Source: Massariosphaeria phaeospora (Eukaryota > Ascomycota > Dothideomycetes > Pleosporales). Taken from it: 64,000 bases of DNA. Position 1 is the stretch's first letter. Each line of letters opens with the position of its first letter. The translations under genes were made by a program, and so were the position numbers. The notes under the pieces were generated by a model, which saw only the letters and a program-made list of their open reading frames with translations, made no database searches and was not told where the DNA came from. The stretch covers positions 186,001 through 250,000 of the forward strand of contig JAADJZ010000014.1 in the NCBI GenBank assembly GCA_011032825.1. Reading direction: 5' to 3'. Shown in pieces: positions 9,938-20,929 of the stretch.

Positions 9938-11725
9938 TCAGCTCATTGCCGTCGAATCACTAGCAGGAACAGCAAACGCACCAGCTCCGATTAGTTCCGA
10001 CCGCCGAGCCCGACGTCGGGCCGCAGGGGTACCTGAAGGAATGGGCGCCGAGCCAGTCACAGCCTCAATGCGGCCGTCCAACTTGATGTCCACAGGTGTC
10101 TTTTTCTTGATGTATTGTACGAGGACTTCATCCTGGGTATCGAGGGTCGCGAAATCCTTAGTGGCCGTGAAAATGTTATCACCGCCACCGGCAAGGAAGT
10201 CAAGCGTGACAATGGTGTACTCCTTGGCGTTGTCTAGGGGCTGATCGCCGACGGTCACTGAGACGAGCTTGGTGCCGCTGCTGTTCTCTGGGTTGTATTG
10301 CACTTTGATGCCTTGGCTAATCTGGAAGAAGGAGGTAACTGGTTTGCCGTTATCAACATTGACCTTGGATACGATGCCCTCTAGAACCTTCCGGAGCGCC
10401 TCGCCTGAGAGCTTGATCTCAACAATGGCGTTACCGAAGGGGAAGGAAGTCAGGACTTCACCACGGGTGATCTCGCCTGCGTCGATGGTGGCGCGGACAC
10501 CGCCAGCGTTGATGAGAGCAAAATCAGCAGTCGATGATTCGGCTTTGCGATAGTCGAGCATGGCATCGGCCATGAAGTCTCCTAGCAAGCACTCCTGGCG
10601 TTGGCAGGTTGACTGATCCAGCTCAACATTGCTGGATCCGAGAACCTCGGCAGCGAAAGCCTCGAATGGCTTGGCCCATTCCTTGATCTGGGCCTGGAGT
10701 TTGGGCTCTTGCTTGGTCGTGTTGGTGAGGTGGATAGGCGCTCCGTGGTAGGCGAGGATCTTGCCCTGAGCGTCGTAGGTCACATCAATGTAGCCGACAT
10801 ACTCGCCCCAGCGGTAAGCGGTAACAATGAAGACATCGTCACCGTCTTTGTTCTGGACAATGGTCGGATACTTGCCCTGAGCGTTGGTCATGTTCCCTAA
10901 GAGGGTGTGGCTGTGGCCGCCCATGATGAGTTGCAGGCCGCTCACTTTCTTGGCCAGCTCCTGGTCTTTGTCGTACCCGATGTGGGTGATAGCCGCAATG
11001 CGAGTGATGTTTGTGGTGGCTCGGATCTCGTCGACAGCGTTTTGCACGGCCTCGACGGGGTCCAAAAACTGTGTCGTTTCGTCTGGCTTAGAGATCCCCG
11101 GCGTGTCATCCGTCGTCACGCCAATGATGGCAAGTCCATGCTCGGGATAGATGTGATATTTCTCTACGTTCTTCTTCACCAGCTCGTTCTCTGACTCGAC
11201 ATTCGCTGAAATGATGGGGAACGTAAGATTTTCCAGGAATTGACCTAACTGGTCCTCACCGCCATCAAATTCGTGATTACCGAGAGTCATAGCATCGAAG
11301 TCCATTTGATTGAGAGTCTCGGCGATCTTCTCGCCGCCATAGTACGTGTAGTAAAGGGTGCCCTGGAATTCATCACCCACATTTAACCACATGGAGTTCT
11401 TATGCTTTGGCCGCTGCCTCTCGACGACAGTCTTGATACGTGAGTAGCCACCGAAGCAGCCACGCTCGGGTCTCGAGCAATTGGTTCCCGAGCTGCTGAA
11501 CTCGTCCAGATGGGCATGGACATCGTTGACATGAAAGAAGGCTCGGCATTGTTAGGTCAGTTGCAGAGAAGAAGAATGGATAGACTCACAGACGTTGAAG
11601 TTTCCGTACGCATCGATGCCACGCTTTGCAAGCCTGCTGCTGTACAGGACGTCCTCGGCGAGGGCGCCACCCGTCAGCGCCAAGGAGGCGATCAGGGGCA
11701 CGCTGGTTCCGGTGGTGAACTTCAT
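9938..11725 (-). CDS. Secreted 5'-nucleotidase / UshA-type metallophosphoesterase
   Basis: Exons are 11725-11590 and 11541-9938, giving 579 residues. Splicing joins NFNV to SFFHVNDVHAHLDEF, restoring the first metal-binding motif of the family (ND.HAH). An N-terminal signal peptide is visible (MKFTTGTSVPLIASLALTGG). The metallophosphoesterase domain shows GDEFQGT, TLGNHEFD and GGHSHTLL. The C-terminal nucleotidase domain shows NAGGVRATIDAGEIT, FPFGNAIV and DFLAGGGDNF-like substrate-binding residues. These are the marks of 5'-nucleotidases, which remove phosphate from extracellular nucleoside 5'-monophosphates. The tail is basic (ARRRARR) then mildly hydrophobic; a GPI signal is not clear. It likely acts outside the cell in phosphate or purine salvage, and could lower extracellular nucleotide signals. 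Confidence 0.93.
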
Positions 11726-13002
11726 TGTGAGACTTCTGGGGCTGTGACGTCAACGAGGCAGACTGTACACAACATAGGTACCTGGAAAGACGGCGAGGAA
11801 CAGAGAACGGAGAGTGACGCGACGCTGCTGCTGTCTTTAAAGAGTCGTCTTGCCCAACGGTGGCGGAAAGAGCGACGTTGTCCGGGCTTGGCGAGCGGCT
11901 AGTTTTTGTCCGAGCCCAAATCGGACTTTCCTATCCGGGTCTAGTCTTATCGAGCTTCGACCAACCAACATCACACGTGCAACGACAGCTTGTGTCTTCC
12001 AAGGTTACACGACACCGACACGCCAGCCTACATCTCGGATTCGAGCCTCGTGTTTTTAGCTGGAGGCGACGTGCAAGTCCGGCACTGCACGTGGGTGCCG
12101 TGGACCGATTTTGCGGACGCGACGCAGGGAGAAGAGCCGGAAACCACAAAACCACCGGACATTTGCCACCGCCGCTGCGCTCGGAAGAGTCTGGGTCCTT
12201 GGATGTTGGGAAGGGACACGCGATCTGGACTACCTTCAGTCGGGCTTTCAACAGCTCTATTTGCAACTAACCGTCCCACAGTATAGGCCTTGAGACATTT
12301 TAAGAACCGAGCCGCAGACCAAAACGGAAAACACGTCCAACAAAACTTCTGCGTATGGAAAATGGTAGCAATGAGTGCAGAACGTGCTGTTGGCTTTTCG
12401 GGGTAGCCTTGTTAGTACGTTCTAGACTAAGACTACAGTTGGTTACCGTGGGCAGGGAGTACCTTGCGCTAAATCCGACTTCATGCCTACAGTAACACAA
12501 AAAGCACGAGCATCGTCCTGTCAAAGTCCGAAAACTCCATCAGACCAGTACTTAATGCTGAGTAGGTAGTGAAAAACGCAAGTTGATATTGTACAACCTA
12601 GTCACAATTCACATATCTACCTACGCAACAGATACGACCTCCCCATAATCTCATTTCTCCCTTCCAACCCATTCCGGCAAATCCTGAGTTCTTATACCCA
12701 ACTCCGCGCTCGCGGTAGACTTTCTTATTGCTAGCGCCCTCTCTTGCTAGATCAATTTATCCTGCGCGCTGCTTTGCATTAAAGTCGAAGTTCTACTTTG
12801 GTGCATCGCTTGGATGGCGAAGTGCATAGCGAAGTGCATGGTGGCTAGTATTGCGAGCAGTGCTGTCGCTGCGCCAATTCCGATCCCTATCTTGGCACCG
12901 ATGAAAGCCAAACTGCTTGTTAGGCACAGGGACTGAAACGACGTCTTTGATGCCGGTAGCGCTATCCTAGGCTTGAGTTGAAAAGATATTCCTTTCGATT
13001 AG
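11726..13002. other. Intergenic, no gene seen
   Basis: 1.3 kb upstream of the 5'-nucleotidase and downstream of the DUF3176 gene. ORFs here on both strands overlap each other, lack conserved motifs and look like chance frames. A near-duplicate phrase (GCGAAGTGCATAGCGAAGTGCATG) sits near 12816-12840. Confidence 0.45.
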
Positions 13003-15170
13003 CTACTCCAGTTTCAGCTTTAAGCTGCCTTCTTCATCCTTTCCGAGTGTGGCTCTCATGTTCTGCGACAGGGCCGATAAGTGACCATACGTCCACCTCT
13101 TTCCAAACATTGCAGGCATCGTAGCATCTGCCATGTCCCCTCCTAGCGGCCCATGAAACAAGACTGGTAAAATCGAGCTTTTGAAGAGGTACGGCTTCCG
13201 GCTACTGTGTACAACAGTGAGAATCAAGAAAATAATGGCCAAGGCAACAATAGACAGAGGTATAATGAGCCACGGCCAATGCACGCTGACGAAAAGGTCA
13301 CTGTCGTACGCTATCGCGGTGTTGTTCCGAGTAGAAGGATTGCCTGAACTTTGGACAACGTCATGTAGAATAACGGCTAAGCGATCGAACATCTCGGGCC
13401 AGTTGCCCATTATACTATCGGTGGACCGAAGTTTAGACAGTACGGCCAGGGCAGGGCTGTCTTTTGCAGCAAGCTCAAGGAATTGAGTAACAAGATTGCT
13501 GCTGGCAAAGTACGAAATGTTGAATACCTTGCCCGGAATGCCCTTGGCACTGTAGGCAATGTATCCCCCGTCATTATTGGCAAGTTTTTCCTTGTAAACT
13601 TCATAGTCTGAAACATTCCCCAGATTATTCGAAGCTGGTTGCTCCTCTGGTTCAAGGAGCTCAGCCTTATCCAAGAAGGTGACTACAGTCCCTGTGCTAG
13701 AAATTCGCAGATTCTGGGCGGTTTTGGCGCAAAAATCTAGAGCGCATTCTGATATCGTCCCGTTGATGTCACCAACACGTGCAGCGTCGTCGTATTGGCC
13801 GAAATTGGTTTCCGATGTAAAGCACGTGGCTTTCGAGATAGATTTATAGGGACGTGGCGGGGCCTCGGGGTCGACTTCAGTAATGGATTCCCAGTCATAG
13901 AAATAGCACATCCTCAATGGATTCAGGAAATCGGAATTGGACAAGTCCAACTTCAGTTTCTCTTGTATCTTGCCTCCGAAGTAAACACTCTTGTCGAGGT
14001 CGGGCGATAGTCCCGCCTCGATGGTACCATTAGCCTTCTTTGTGATATCAAGCGAAAGAATCAATGTGGGGAAGACATCAGAGCTTTGCTCGCACATGGT
14101 CGCGACTGACTTAAAATTGACGCTGTCCCGAAGCGTTACGAATCGGCCATTGTCGGTAGTGAAGCTAGTGCGATTCCAGTAATCTGTCAAAGTGTAATTG
14201 CATGTCAAATCGGCAACCTGCACCGTTCGAGTCTCACATGTCGAGCAAACGGATAAGGTAGAATATGATTCCACGCGGCATTCGGATGAAGGACAAAAGG
14301 CGTTTTGTGGACGACTAGGTTGTTGGCCGGCCAGAGTGCCTAGGGTTCCAGACATTAACCATGGATAGTCTGCCTATAGGTCAATTGAGCTGGCCTTGGT
14401 TGAGTTCAGCATGACTACTCACATTCACCTGCAGTGTAGATATGGCCTATGGCGCCGGTAGGGTACTGGGAAGTGTTCTTCCAGGTATCGGTGGAGTGTA
14501 TCCACCCGTATAGCTCCGCGACCCTCGTCTCTTTAGTCTCGAATTGTATTACTTGTTGTGTGAATGACTCAAATCCCATCAAAAGTACCGTAATAATGGC
14601 ACCAAGCGATGCCAGTAGCGCAGAGCCTCTAGTTTTCCAAAGGAACATCAACGAACCCCAGGGTCCTCTGCTCCTATAGTTTGATGAATGTTAGCATTCG
14701 TCGGGGATTATTATAGAAAAGTGTGGTGTATCTTACGCAAGGTCAAAATCTTCCATTCGCTCTAACGTCCTTGGTTGCTCGAAATAGGACCATTTCAACT
14801 GCCCGATACATTCTGCCAGCGGAACAAGCAAGGCTGATTTTGCAATGGTAGAGAATAGCGCGATGAGTGAGTTGGGTTGGACGCGGAGTGGCCATTCACC
14901 CAATGGCCGGTCGTTCATCCTCAGTAGAATCGCCACTATCAACGACGTACATACGACTGCAACGAAGGCGGCCCCAGCTTCCCACCACCAGCCGAGGTTG
15001 GCGAGCTTCTGCGACATGGGTCCTTGTGTTTTGGTAGAGGCGTGCTTCTGCGATGGGAGTCCATCATCGTGATCATCCGCTTCCGATGTCGCGCGCAAGT
15101 GTAAAGACGCCTGCACTGGGTCATAGAGGGGTAAAGCCGCGGAATTAGGAATGAAATGGCTGTAAGACAT
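13003..15170 (-). CDS. DUF3176 integral membrane protein
   Basis: Three exons, 15170-14737, 14673-14423 and 14369-13003, total 683 residues. The donor of intron 2 has an alternative 9 nt away. The N-terminal part holds WWWEAGAAFVAVVCTSLI and then LIALFSTIAKSALLVPLAE..GQLKW, followed after the splice by SRGPWGSL and a second hydrophobic segment (ALLASLGAIITVLLMGFE). This order is diagnostic of DUF3176, a fungal-only family with a large non-cytosolic Cys/Asn-rich domain. Many N-glycosylation sites are present. A last membrane segment (WLIIPLSIVALAIIFLILTV) precedes a short cytosolic tail. The biochemical role of the family is unknown. Confidence 0.88.
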
Positions 15171-15680
15171 TTTTCAATTCCGTGTCAGACGATAAACAAG
15201 TCCCTAGAGGGTTGCAAGAATTACGGCTTGTGTTGATTGTGTTACTATCTCGCCATAAACATGGAAGGAATGAACGACTCGTGGCAAGGATTCCATGGGG
15301 GAAAGCAAAAGTGGTAATGCAAATCCAAAGACCAGACCGGAAACAAGTAGTAGGAAGGCATGGTGGGTAGACCGTCCTTATATACAAGCCTCCGCGATTG
15401 AAAGTTGGGGGCTAGGTCAGCTGCAGTAGCGCTATAAAGACGTGTTGGGGGCCGAAAGAAAGGAGAGCGGGAATCGCGCTGGACCCGGCCGCGGAAGACA
15501 GCCACGACGGACCGCCAGGGGCAAGGTACAAGAGCGCGACATAGAAACAGACAATCGAGGCCGCAAGTGGGTTGACGACGAAGTGTGCAATGCGCGGGTG
15601 AGCGGTGGGAGGACGAGGGTGGGGGGTGGAGGATGTCGGTGTTGGACAGTGCGTGGACTCGGGCCGCAGGCCTACCGGTA
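15171..15680. other. Promoter side of DUF3176 gene, ends at transposon insertion
   Basis: GC-normal host DNA running up to the TA at 15679-15680, where element C begins. Host sequence resumes for only 16 bp at 24603 before element E, and again after 26337. No gene is supported. Confidence 0.45.
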
Positions 15681-15720
15681 CCGTGCACGGACGCGTAGCG
15701 ATCGGGAACGCGTAACGATC
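15681..15720 (+). repeat. Left terminal inverted repeat of element C
   Basis: Pairs with 24561-24600 with about three or four mismatches. It opens with the palindrome CCGTGCACGG. It contains CGCGTAGCG at positions 12-20 and CGCGTAACG at positions 29-37, the same motifs at the same spacing as in element D. Confidence 0.88.
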
Positions 15721-16110
15721 GCGGAACACTAAAACACTAGACAACTTACAAACTTTAACACGTTATAACTTAACTACTAACTATAGCACCAATTAATAAC
15801 GCGCTTGCAGCAATTAAATTGCTAAAACTAAAAAAACATTTTACATACTAGGCAATTGCTAACTAGTTTAGTGTAAAAAAAGTTACGCTAGCTTAAAAAC
15901 ACTAAAGCTGTTAGTGCCTACAAAAAGCTAAATATTATAAACAATAACTACTTAGCTTACAACAAGAGTACGAGCTCATAGAATATATTAAAAATTTAAC
16001 AAAGCAAAAGCTACCTTTTATAAAAGAAATAATACAAAATTTTGCTTTTAAAATCGCTTTTAAAGGCGCTTTTAAAAAGTAAGTTACGCGCTTTTTAAGC
16101 CAAAACTATA

Positions 16111-17960
16111 ACGTAATCCACTACTAAGTGGAACACCCTACTAAGTGGAACAAAAAGCCTTGGCATAACCAACTTATGTTACGCATCTTTAATTTCATCG
16201 CTATCAAACAAGGAGCCTACGTACGTCGTGCTAGCATCTAATTTAAAAAATGCTTTTGTATTCTTTTTGCACGTTCGCGCATTGTGCCTAGTTCCGCCGC
16301 AGTTCCTACAGCGCCGTAGAGCTAGTTGAGCTCGTTCTTGATTACTACTACTACGAGCTTTCTTTGATCGCTGAGGTCCTGCAGACGCCTTGGCAGCTAC
16401 CTGCGCTGCAGCACTCCTATACTCTATAGTACCACTTTGCTAGATTTGCTTCCTTTTGCGCGATTTTTTGCTTAGTTATCTCTGCTAGTTGCTCTTTAAG
16501 CTCTCTGTTGCGGGCAGCAAGAAGCGCGTTTTAGTGCAGCATCAGCTTACTACCTTTTATAAGCTAGGAGAAGCCTGCCTAGGCTGTAACAGGTGATCGA
16601 GTAAAAGACTCGCGTACAAGCTTTAACTGAGATCCAAACTCGTGCGTATTGCTTGGTGTTTTTGACTGCCACGGCGTCTCTAGTGCGAGAGGTAGTAGCG
16701 GAGTACACAGCCGTACTTTAAGACAATCAAAGACTACCTGCGCGTTGATAAGAACTAGCCTTAAAGCCTCAAAGGCTTTCTTGCAGTTCTCTGTTGTAAA
16801 CACCTCAAAAAACGCGTCTCTAAAGGCTAGCAGGAAGCTTTCTTTGTTAATATAGAAAACGCGCCGGCGTGCTAAGTCTCTAACACGCTAAGAGTACTTG
16901 CGCTTCAACGGCAAGAAGCAGACCACGTCAAGTAGCTAGAGAATGTGCGACGAGTAGAGAAGCATGCAGAGAGTCAGAATCTTGTGTTCAAAGCAGTAGT
17001 CCTTGAAATCCTAGTTGAGGTAGCTCTCATGGCCGTCTAGAATGAGCAGCTGGTATACCCCTACCTAGCGCGTCTTTGTATGCGCGTCAAAGTGCTTCAA
17101 CTACTCTAGACCTAGAGCGTTGTTTGTCTAGCTATTCTCAAAGACTAAGAGCTTCTAATTGCGCGGTATTAAAGCCTCCTCGTATTACGCTAAGATGTGG
17201 ACGCGTCCCTTGTAGATAATAAAGGGCGGGATCGCGTACCCTGCGGCGCAAATGCTTTAGATAACTGTTACCCACTCCCGATCGCCTGGCTGGATAAGAT
17301 TAGGTCGAGTACGTCTTTGAGAGCCTGTAACGACTTTCATAGAGCCAATTACGCCTATCTAGAAGCTAGTCTTGTCAAAGTTGTGCACGTTGTCGTCGTG
17401 GACGCCGTACTTGGCTTTAGTGTTCTCTACCAGCTTGAACCACGCGCCAATTATCTCTGGATCCTCCTGGAGTATTCTCTGCCTATCCTTGGCTCGATTG
17501 AAGGCCATTTTGAGCTCAGATGAACGCGTTACGAAGCGCGCAGGCCAGTGCTTGCCAACTAGCTCACCACCGCGTACAGCTAGCAGTTTATCAGCCATAT
17601 CTGCCACCTCGCACAGCCGGGGCGCAAATCCTCGCGAATCGAGGTCGAGGATATATTGAACAATCGTCTGCTTTTTAGTCGCAGTGAGCTTATGTTGGGC
17701 GTAGCGAGTTTTAGAGCGATGCGTGACTCTTTTGCGTCAGCGAGAGAGTGTTGTAAGAGGTACCTCAAATGCCTTAGCAGCGCGTCAAAAGCTTTGGAAT
17801 TGTTAGCTATTATAAGCAGAAAGAGCAAGCTGAATTCTGCTTTCTTAGTTAGATAATTGCGCGTCTTGTTGTTGAGACATGTCGCGTTGATAAGGGAGTA
17901 GAGGTTCTTGGCAGAAACTGTTCTACTTAGTAGAGTGTTCTACTTAGTAGTGGATTACGT
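16111..17960 (-). mobile_element. Element A: 1.85-kb Fot1/pogo-like transposon inside C
   Basis: Inverted ends (about 16111-16151 and 17920-17960) both read ACGTAATCCACTACTAAGT inward and differ at three sites, all transitions. Each end holds a tandem copy of CTACTAAGTRGAAC. TA flanks both sides (16109-16110, 17961-17962). Removing A plus one TA rejoins the element C transposase frame in phase. The minus strand carries a transposase related to that of B. Because A has no insert at the site where D entered B, it serves as the empty-site reference. Confidence 0.88.
16400..17880 (-). pseudogene. Element A transposase remnant (Fot1/pogo, HTH + DDE)
   Basis: Limits are approximate. Broken minus-strand frames carry an N-terminal helix-turn-helix part (SKAFDALLRHLRYLL), a GGELVGKHWPARFVTRSSEL region, NVHNFDKTSF around the first catalytic Asp, and the C-terminal TENCKKAFEALRLVLINAQV block. 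These align closely with element B. Several stops interrupt it. It retains Trp (TGG) in GKHWPARF where B has TAG, giving direct internal evidence of a G-to-A change in B. Confidence 0.75.
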
Positions 17961-18791
17961 TAAGCATTTTATTTTTAAAAATACTACTAGAATAGACGTT
18001 TTACGCTACAAAGCTAACTTTAAAAAAAAGTACAAAGTGTACTTTAAGCTACTACACTTTAAGCTTAACGTAAAGCACCAGCGAACCCGACAGACCAGTG
18101 AACCCGACAAAATTTGCCAAGACTACTACCTCCCCCATCAACGCGATATGTTTCAACCAACTAACGCGTTATTACACCAACACGAAGGGAGACTTTAGCT
18201 TGCTCTTAAAGCTTATAATTCCGGCCAATTCCGAAGCCATCGAGCTGCTGCTAGTGCCTTTAACGTTAAACACCATACTCTCTCTAAACGCGCCAGAGGA
18301 ATCTTATTTCGAGCTCAAACACGACCTACATTTTCAAAGCTTACTGCGACTGAAGAGCAGACGATTATCCAATATATCCTCGACCTTGATTCGCGAGGAT
18401 TTGCCCCCCGGCTGTCTGAGGTAGGAGATATGGGAGATAAACTAGTAGCTGCGCGAGGTGGAGAGCTAGTGGGCAAGAACTAGGCTAAGAGATTTGTAAC
18501 GCGTTCAGGCGAGCTTAAGATGGCCTTTAATCGAGCAAAGGACCGGCAGAGGATACAACAGGAAGATCCTAAGGTGATTGGCGCGTGGTTCAAGCTTGTT
18601 GGGGATACCAAAGCCAAGTACGGCATCCAGGATGATGATATACACAACTTTGACGAAACTGGCTTCTAGATAGGTGTTATTGGGTCTATGAAAGTCGTCA
18701 CAGGCTCTCAAAGACGTACTCGACCTAATCTTATCCAGCCAGGCGATCGGGAGTGGGTAACAGTTATCCAGAGCATCTGCGCCGCAGGGTA

Positions 18792-18830
18792 CCGTGTTGG
18801 CGCGCGTAGCGCCTCCATTCGCGTAACGCC
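18792..18830 (+). repeat. Left 39-bp terminal inverted repeat of element D
   Basis: Perfect inverted match to 20891-20929. It starts CCGTGTTGGC and contains CGCGTAGCG (positions 12-20) and CGCGTAACG (positions 29-37), with motif starts 17 bp apart. Confidence 0.95.
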
Positions 18831-18944
18831 CTACTAAGCAGCATCGCGGCCTTTGCAAAGATAAGGCTGTACAGCCACCCACAGTAGCTATTATCACGAT
18901 AGATTATAGTAGAATAGACTATTAATACATGCAATTAACTTGGG

Positions 18945-20831
18945 CTACTTGAATTTTGATGGGAAGCGGACGCTGCGGCCGCGCGTAGTCACCTTAGGAG
19001 ATAGCTCTGGTGCGGCCAATGCGGCCTCCTCACTACTTGCAGCCTCTACAACACGCGCCTTGCTTCGATTTTTTAGAATTTTTTGTTTTGAAGCTGGCCT
19101 CTTGCCTCTTTGGACCAATTGTAGAGATTTTCTAGCGTTTGCAGCGTCTTTTTCTTGTTGTTTGCTTGCTCGGGACGCTTGAAGTTCTGCAGCCCTTGTA
19201 GCCCTCTCTTTCTCTCTTGTCTTCTTAACCCTTTGTCGCTCTGCCTTTGCTTCTTCTTGCTGCTGCTTTTTATATAAGGTTGTAGCCTCTTTTAGCTGTC
19301 TTGCCTCTGTTTTCTGTAATTTTTCTAACTCTGCATCTCTCTGTTTCACGACTTCGCGCGCGCGTGCTTCTCTCACTTTCCTAGGACTCCAGAACACCGC
19401 ACCACTATGATATTCTTAACGCTGCTGCAAGTCTAAAACCTTACTCTTCTTCTTGTGTTTCTTTTTAACTGTAAGAGCGTCGCGTAAGCCCTTATTTTCG
19501 TAGTGTAGTAGCTCGTTCTGCACCTGCAGCGAATAAAGTGATGAACTCAACTGCTGCGCCTCTGTTGCGGCTGTATCCTTCACAGCAACATCAAACAATT
19601 AACGGAGCTGTTTCCAAGTACTCTTATCACCCTCTAGCTCTAAGGTTGGGCTCTTATCTTGCTCCGAAGTTGTGCTTTTGAAGCGTTTTAGGATAGCGTC
19701 TGCATTGGCGAGAATGATGCCTGTAGCTTCAAAAGACTTGCGCACAGTCTCCTTCTTAAAGGTGGACATCCAGGCAGCCCAGAATATTGAAAAGAAGTTG
19801 CCTTTCTTAACTCCAATAAGGCCTTGGGAGCGGTGAAGGTGCAGTGTAAGTTCCTTCGAATAGAAAGTCGAGAGCAGCGAGAACAACACTACATCAAGTA
19901 GCTGAAGGCTGTAAGTTGAATGAGGAGGAAAGACAGCGAGAAGAATCTTATTAGCGTTGCAATAATTAATAAAATCCATGGTGAGATGAGATGCGTGGCC
20001 ATCAAGGATAAGAAGGCGCTACCTCCGCCGCGCTTTCTTCTTCGTGCTTCGGTCAAACACCTGCTCAAGCCATGCTAGCCCGAGGTCATTGTTTGACCAT
20101 CCGGAGGGTGAATTGGCAAAGAAAACCTGGTGTTTTCCTGCCTCCACGTTCTCTAACCATGAGCTTTGAAGCCCCTGTTTTCCTTCGTAGATAACAGCCG
20201 AAGGCAGCGCCTCCCCATCAGCACAAACACAAGCTATAACCGTAATCCATTCACGGGAGCCATCCTGGAGTGCAGCTGTACGTTCCTTACGCTCCTACAC
20301 TGCCTTGGAAAATACTCGTTTTGAGCGCGCTGTAATGCCGATGAGGAAGCTTTTTTCGTCCATATTGTACACGTCCTCCGCGTCAACGTCGTACTTTCGC
20401 ATCTTGCTATGAAGTAGATCAAAGTACAGGCGGTATTTATCCTTAGTGTCAGCTTTGTGACGATTGCCATCTATTCCAGTTGTCCATTTGGATGTAAGAT
20501 TGGTTTTGTTTCGCGTCAGAAATCGCGAAACCCAGGCCTTCGAGACTGCTGATTCCGCCACAGAAGACGCGAAATTCTGTATCATTTCGCGCGTAGGAGG
20601 TAGCCCTTGCTCTGTTAAGCCTTCAATGTATCGTACAAGCTCCTTCTCTTGTCGTGGGTTGAGTTTTCGTTGATTCAGTGCCTTGGTTGCACGCGTAGCC
20701 TGCAACCCCTGGTGCCTCCGCCGCAGTGTAGAATGTTCTAGGTCGAACTGATCGGCGACTTTTCTATATGAAAAAGATGCGCCTTCTTCGCGCGATTCGA
20801 TGTTTTCGATCGCAGCTTGAATCGGTTCCAT
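18945..20831 (-). pseudogene. Element D transposase with four in-frame stops
   Basis: One minus-strand frame of about 629 codons from the ATG at 20831 (MEPIQAAIENIESRE). Order of parts: a psq-type HTH (about 1-60, SYRKVADQFDLEHSTLRRR), a CENP-B-type HTH (about 65-130, VRYIEGLTEQGLPPTREMIQ), a DDE core with MDEKSF, LILDGHASH and LLDVV, and a Lys/Glu/Gln-rich coiled tail. Stops lie at 20295-20297 (TAG), 20019-20021 (TAG), 19599-19601 (TAA) and 19416-19418 (TAA). Three of them fit CAG/CAA codons turned into stops by C-to-T. All three catalytic Asp residues remain, so inactivation rests on the stops alone. Confidence 0.88.
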
Positions 20832-20890
20832 ATTGATGGAGTTATCGCGTGTCGAAGTATGGTGAAGGATTGTTGTTTTGATGTTGGTGA

Positions 20891-20929
20891 GGCGTTACGC
20901 GAATGGAGGCGCTACGCGCGCCAACACGG
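20891..20929 (-). repeat. Right 39-bp terminal inverted repeat of element D
   Basis: Exact reverse complement of 18792-18830, with no mismatch over 39 bp. Flanked by TA at 20930-20931. Confidence 0.95.

Larger units (their letters stand above)
18792..20929 (-). mobile_element. Element D: youngest pogo/Fot1-like transposon, nested in B
   Basis: 2138 bp with perfect 39-bp inverted repeats (18792-18830 and 20891-20929), flanked by TA at 18790-18791 and 20930-20931. Element A preserves the uninterrupted site: its reverse strand reads GCCGCAGGGTACGCGATCCC across the position where B has GCAGGG-TA, then D, then TA-CGCGATCCC. This proves a TA target-site duplication. The minus strand carries one transposase frame, 20831-18945, with four stops. 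Identical ends with few internal changes mark it as the most recent insertion in the island. Confidence 0.95.

Noticed and set aside
15245..15744. Overlapping ORFs on both strands upstream of the DUF3176 gene
   Set aside because: Low-complexity frames in promoter-side DNA, one running into the transposon end; no motif or splice partner.
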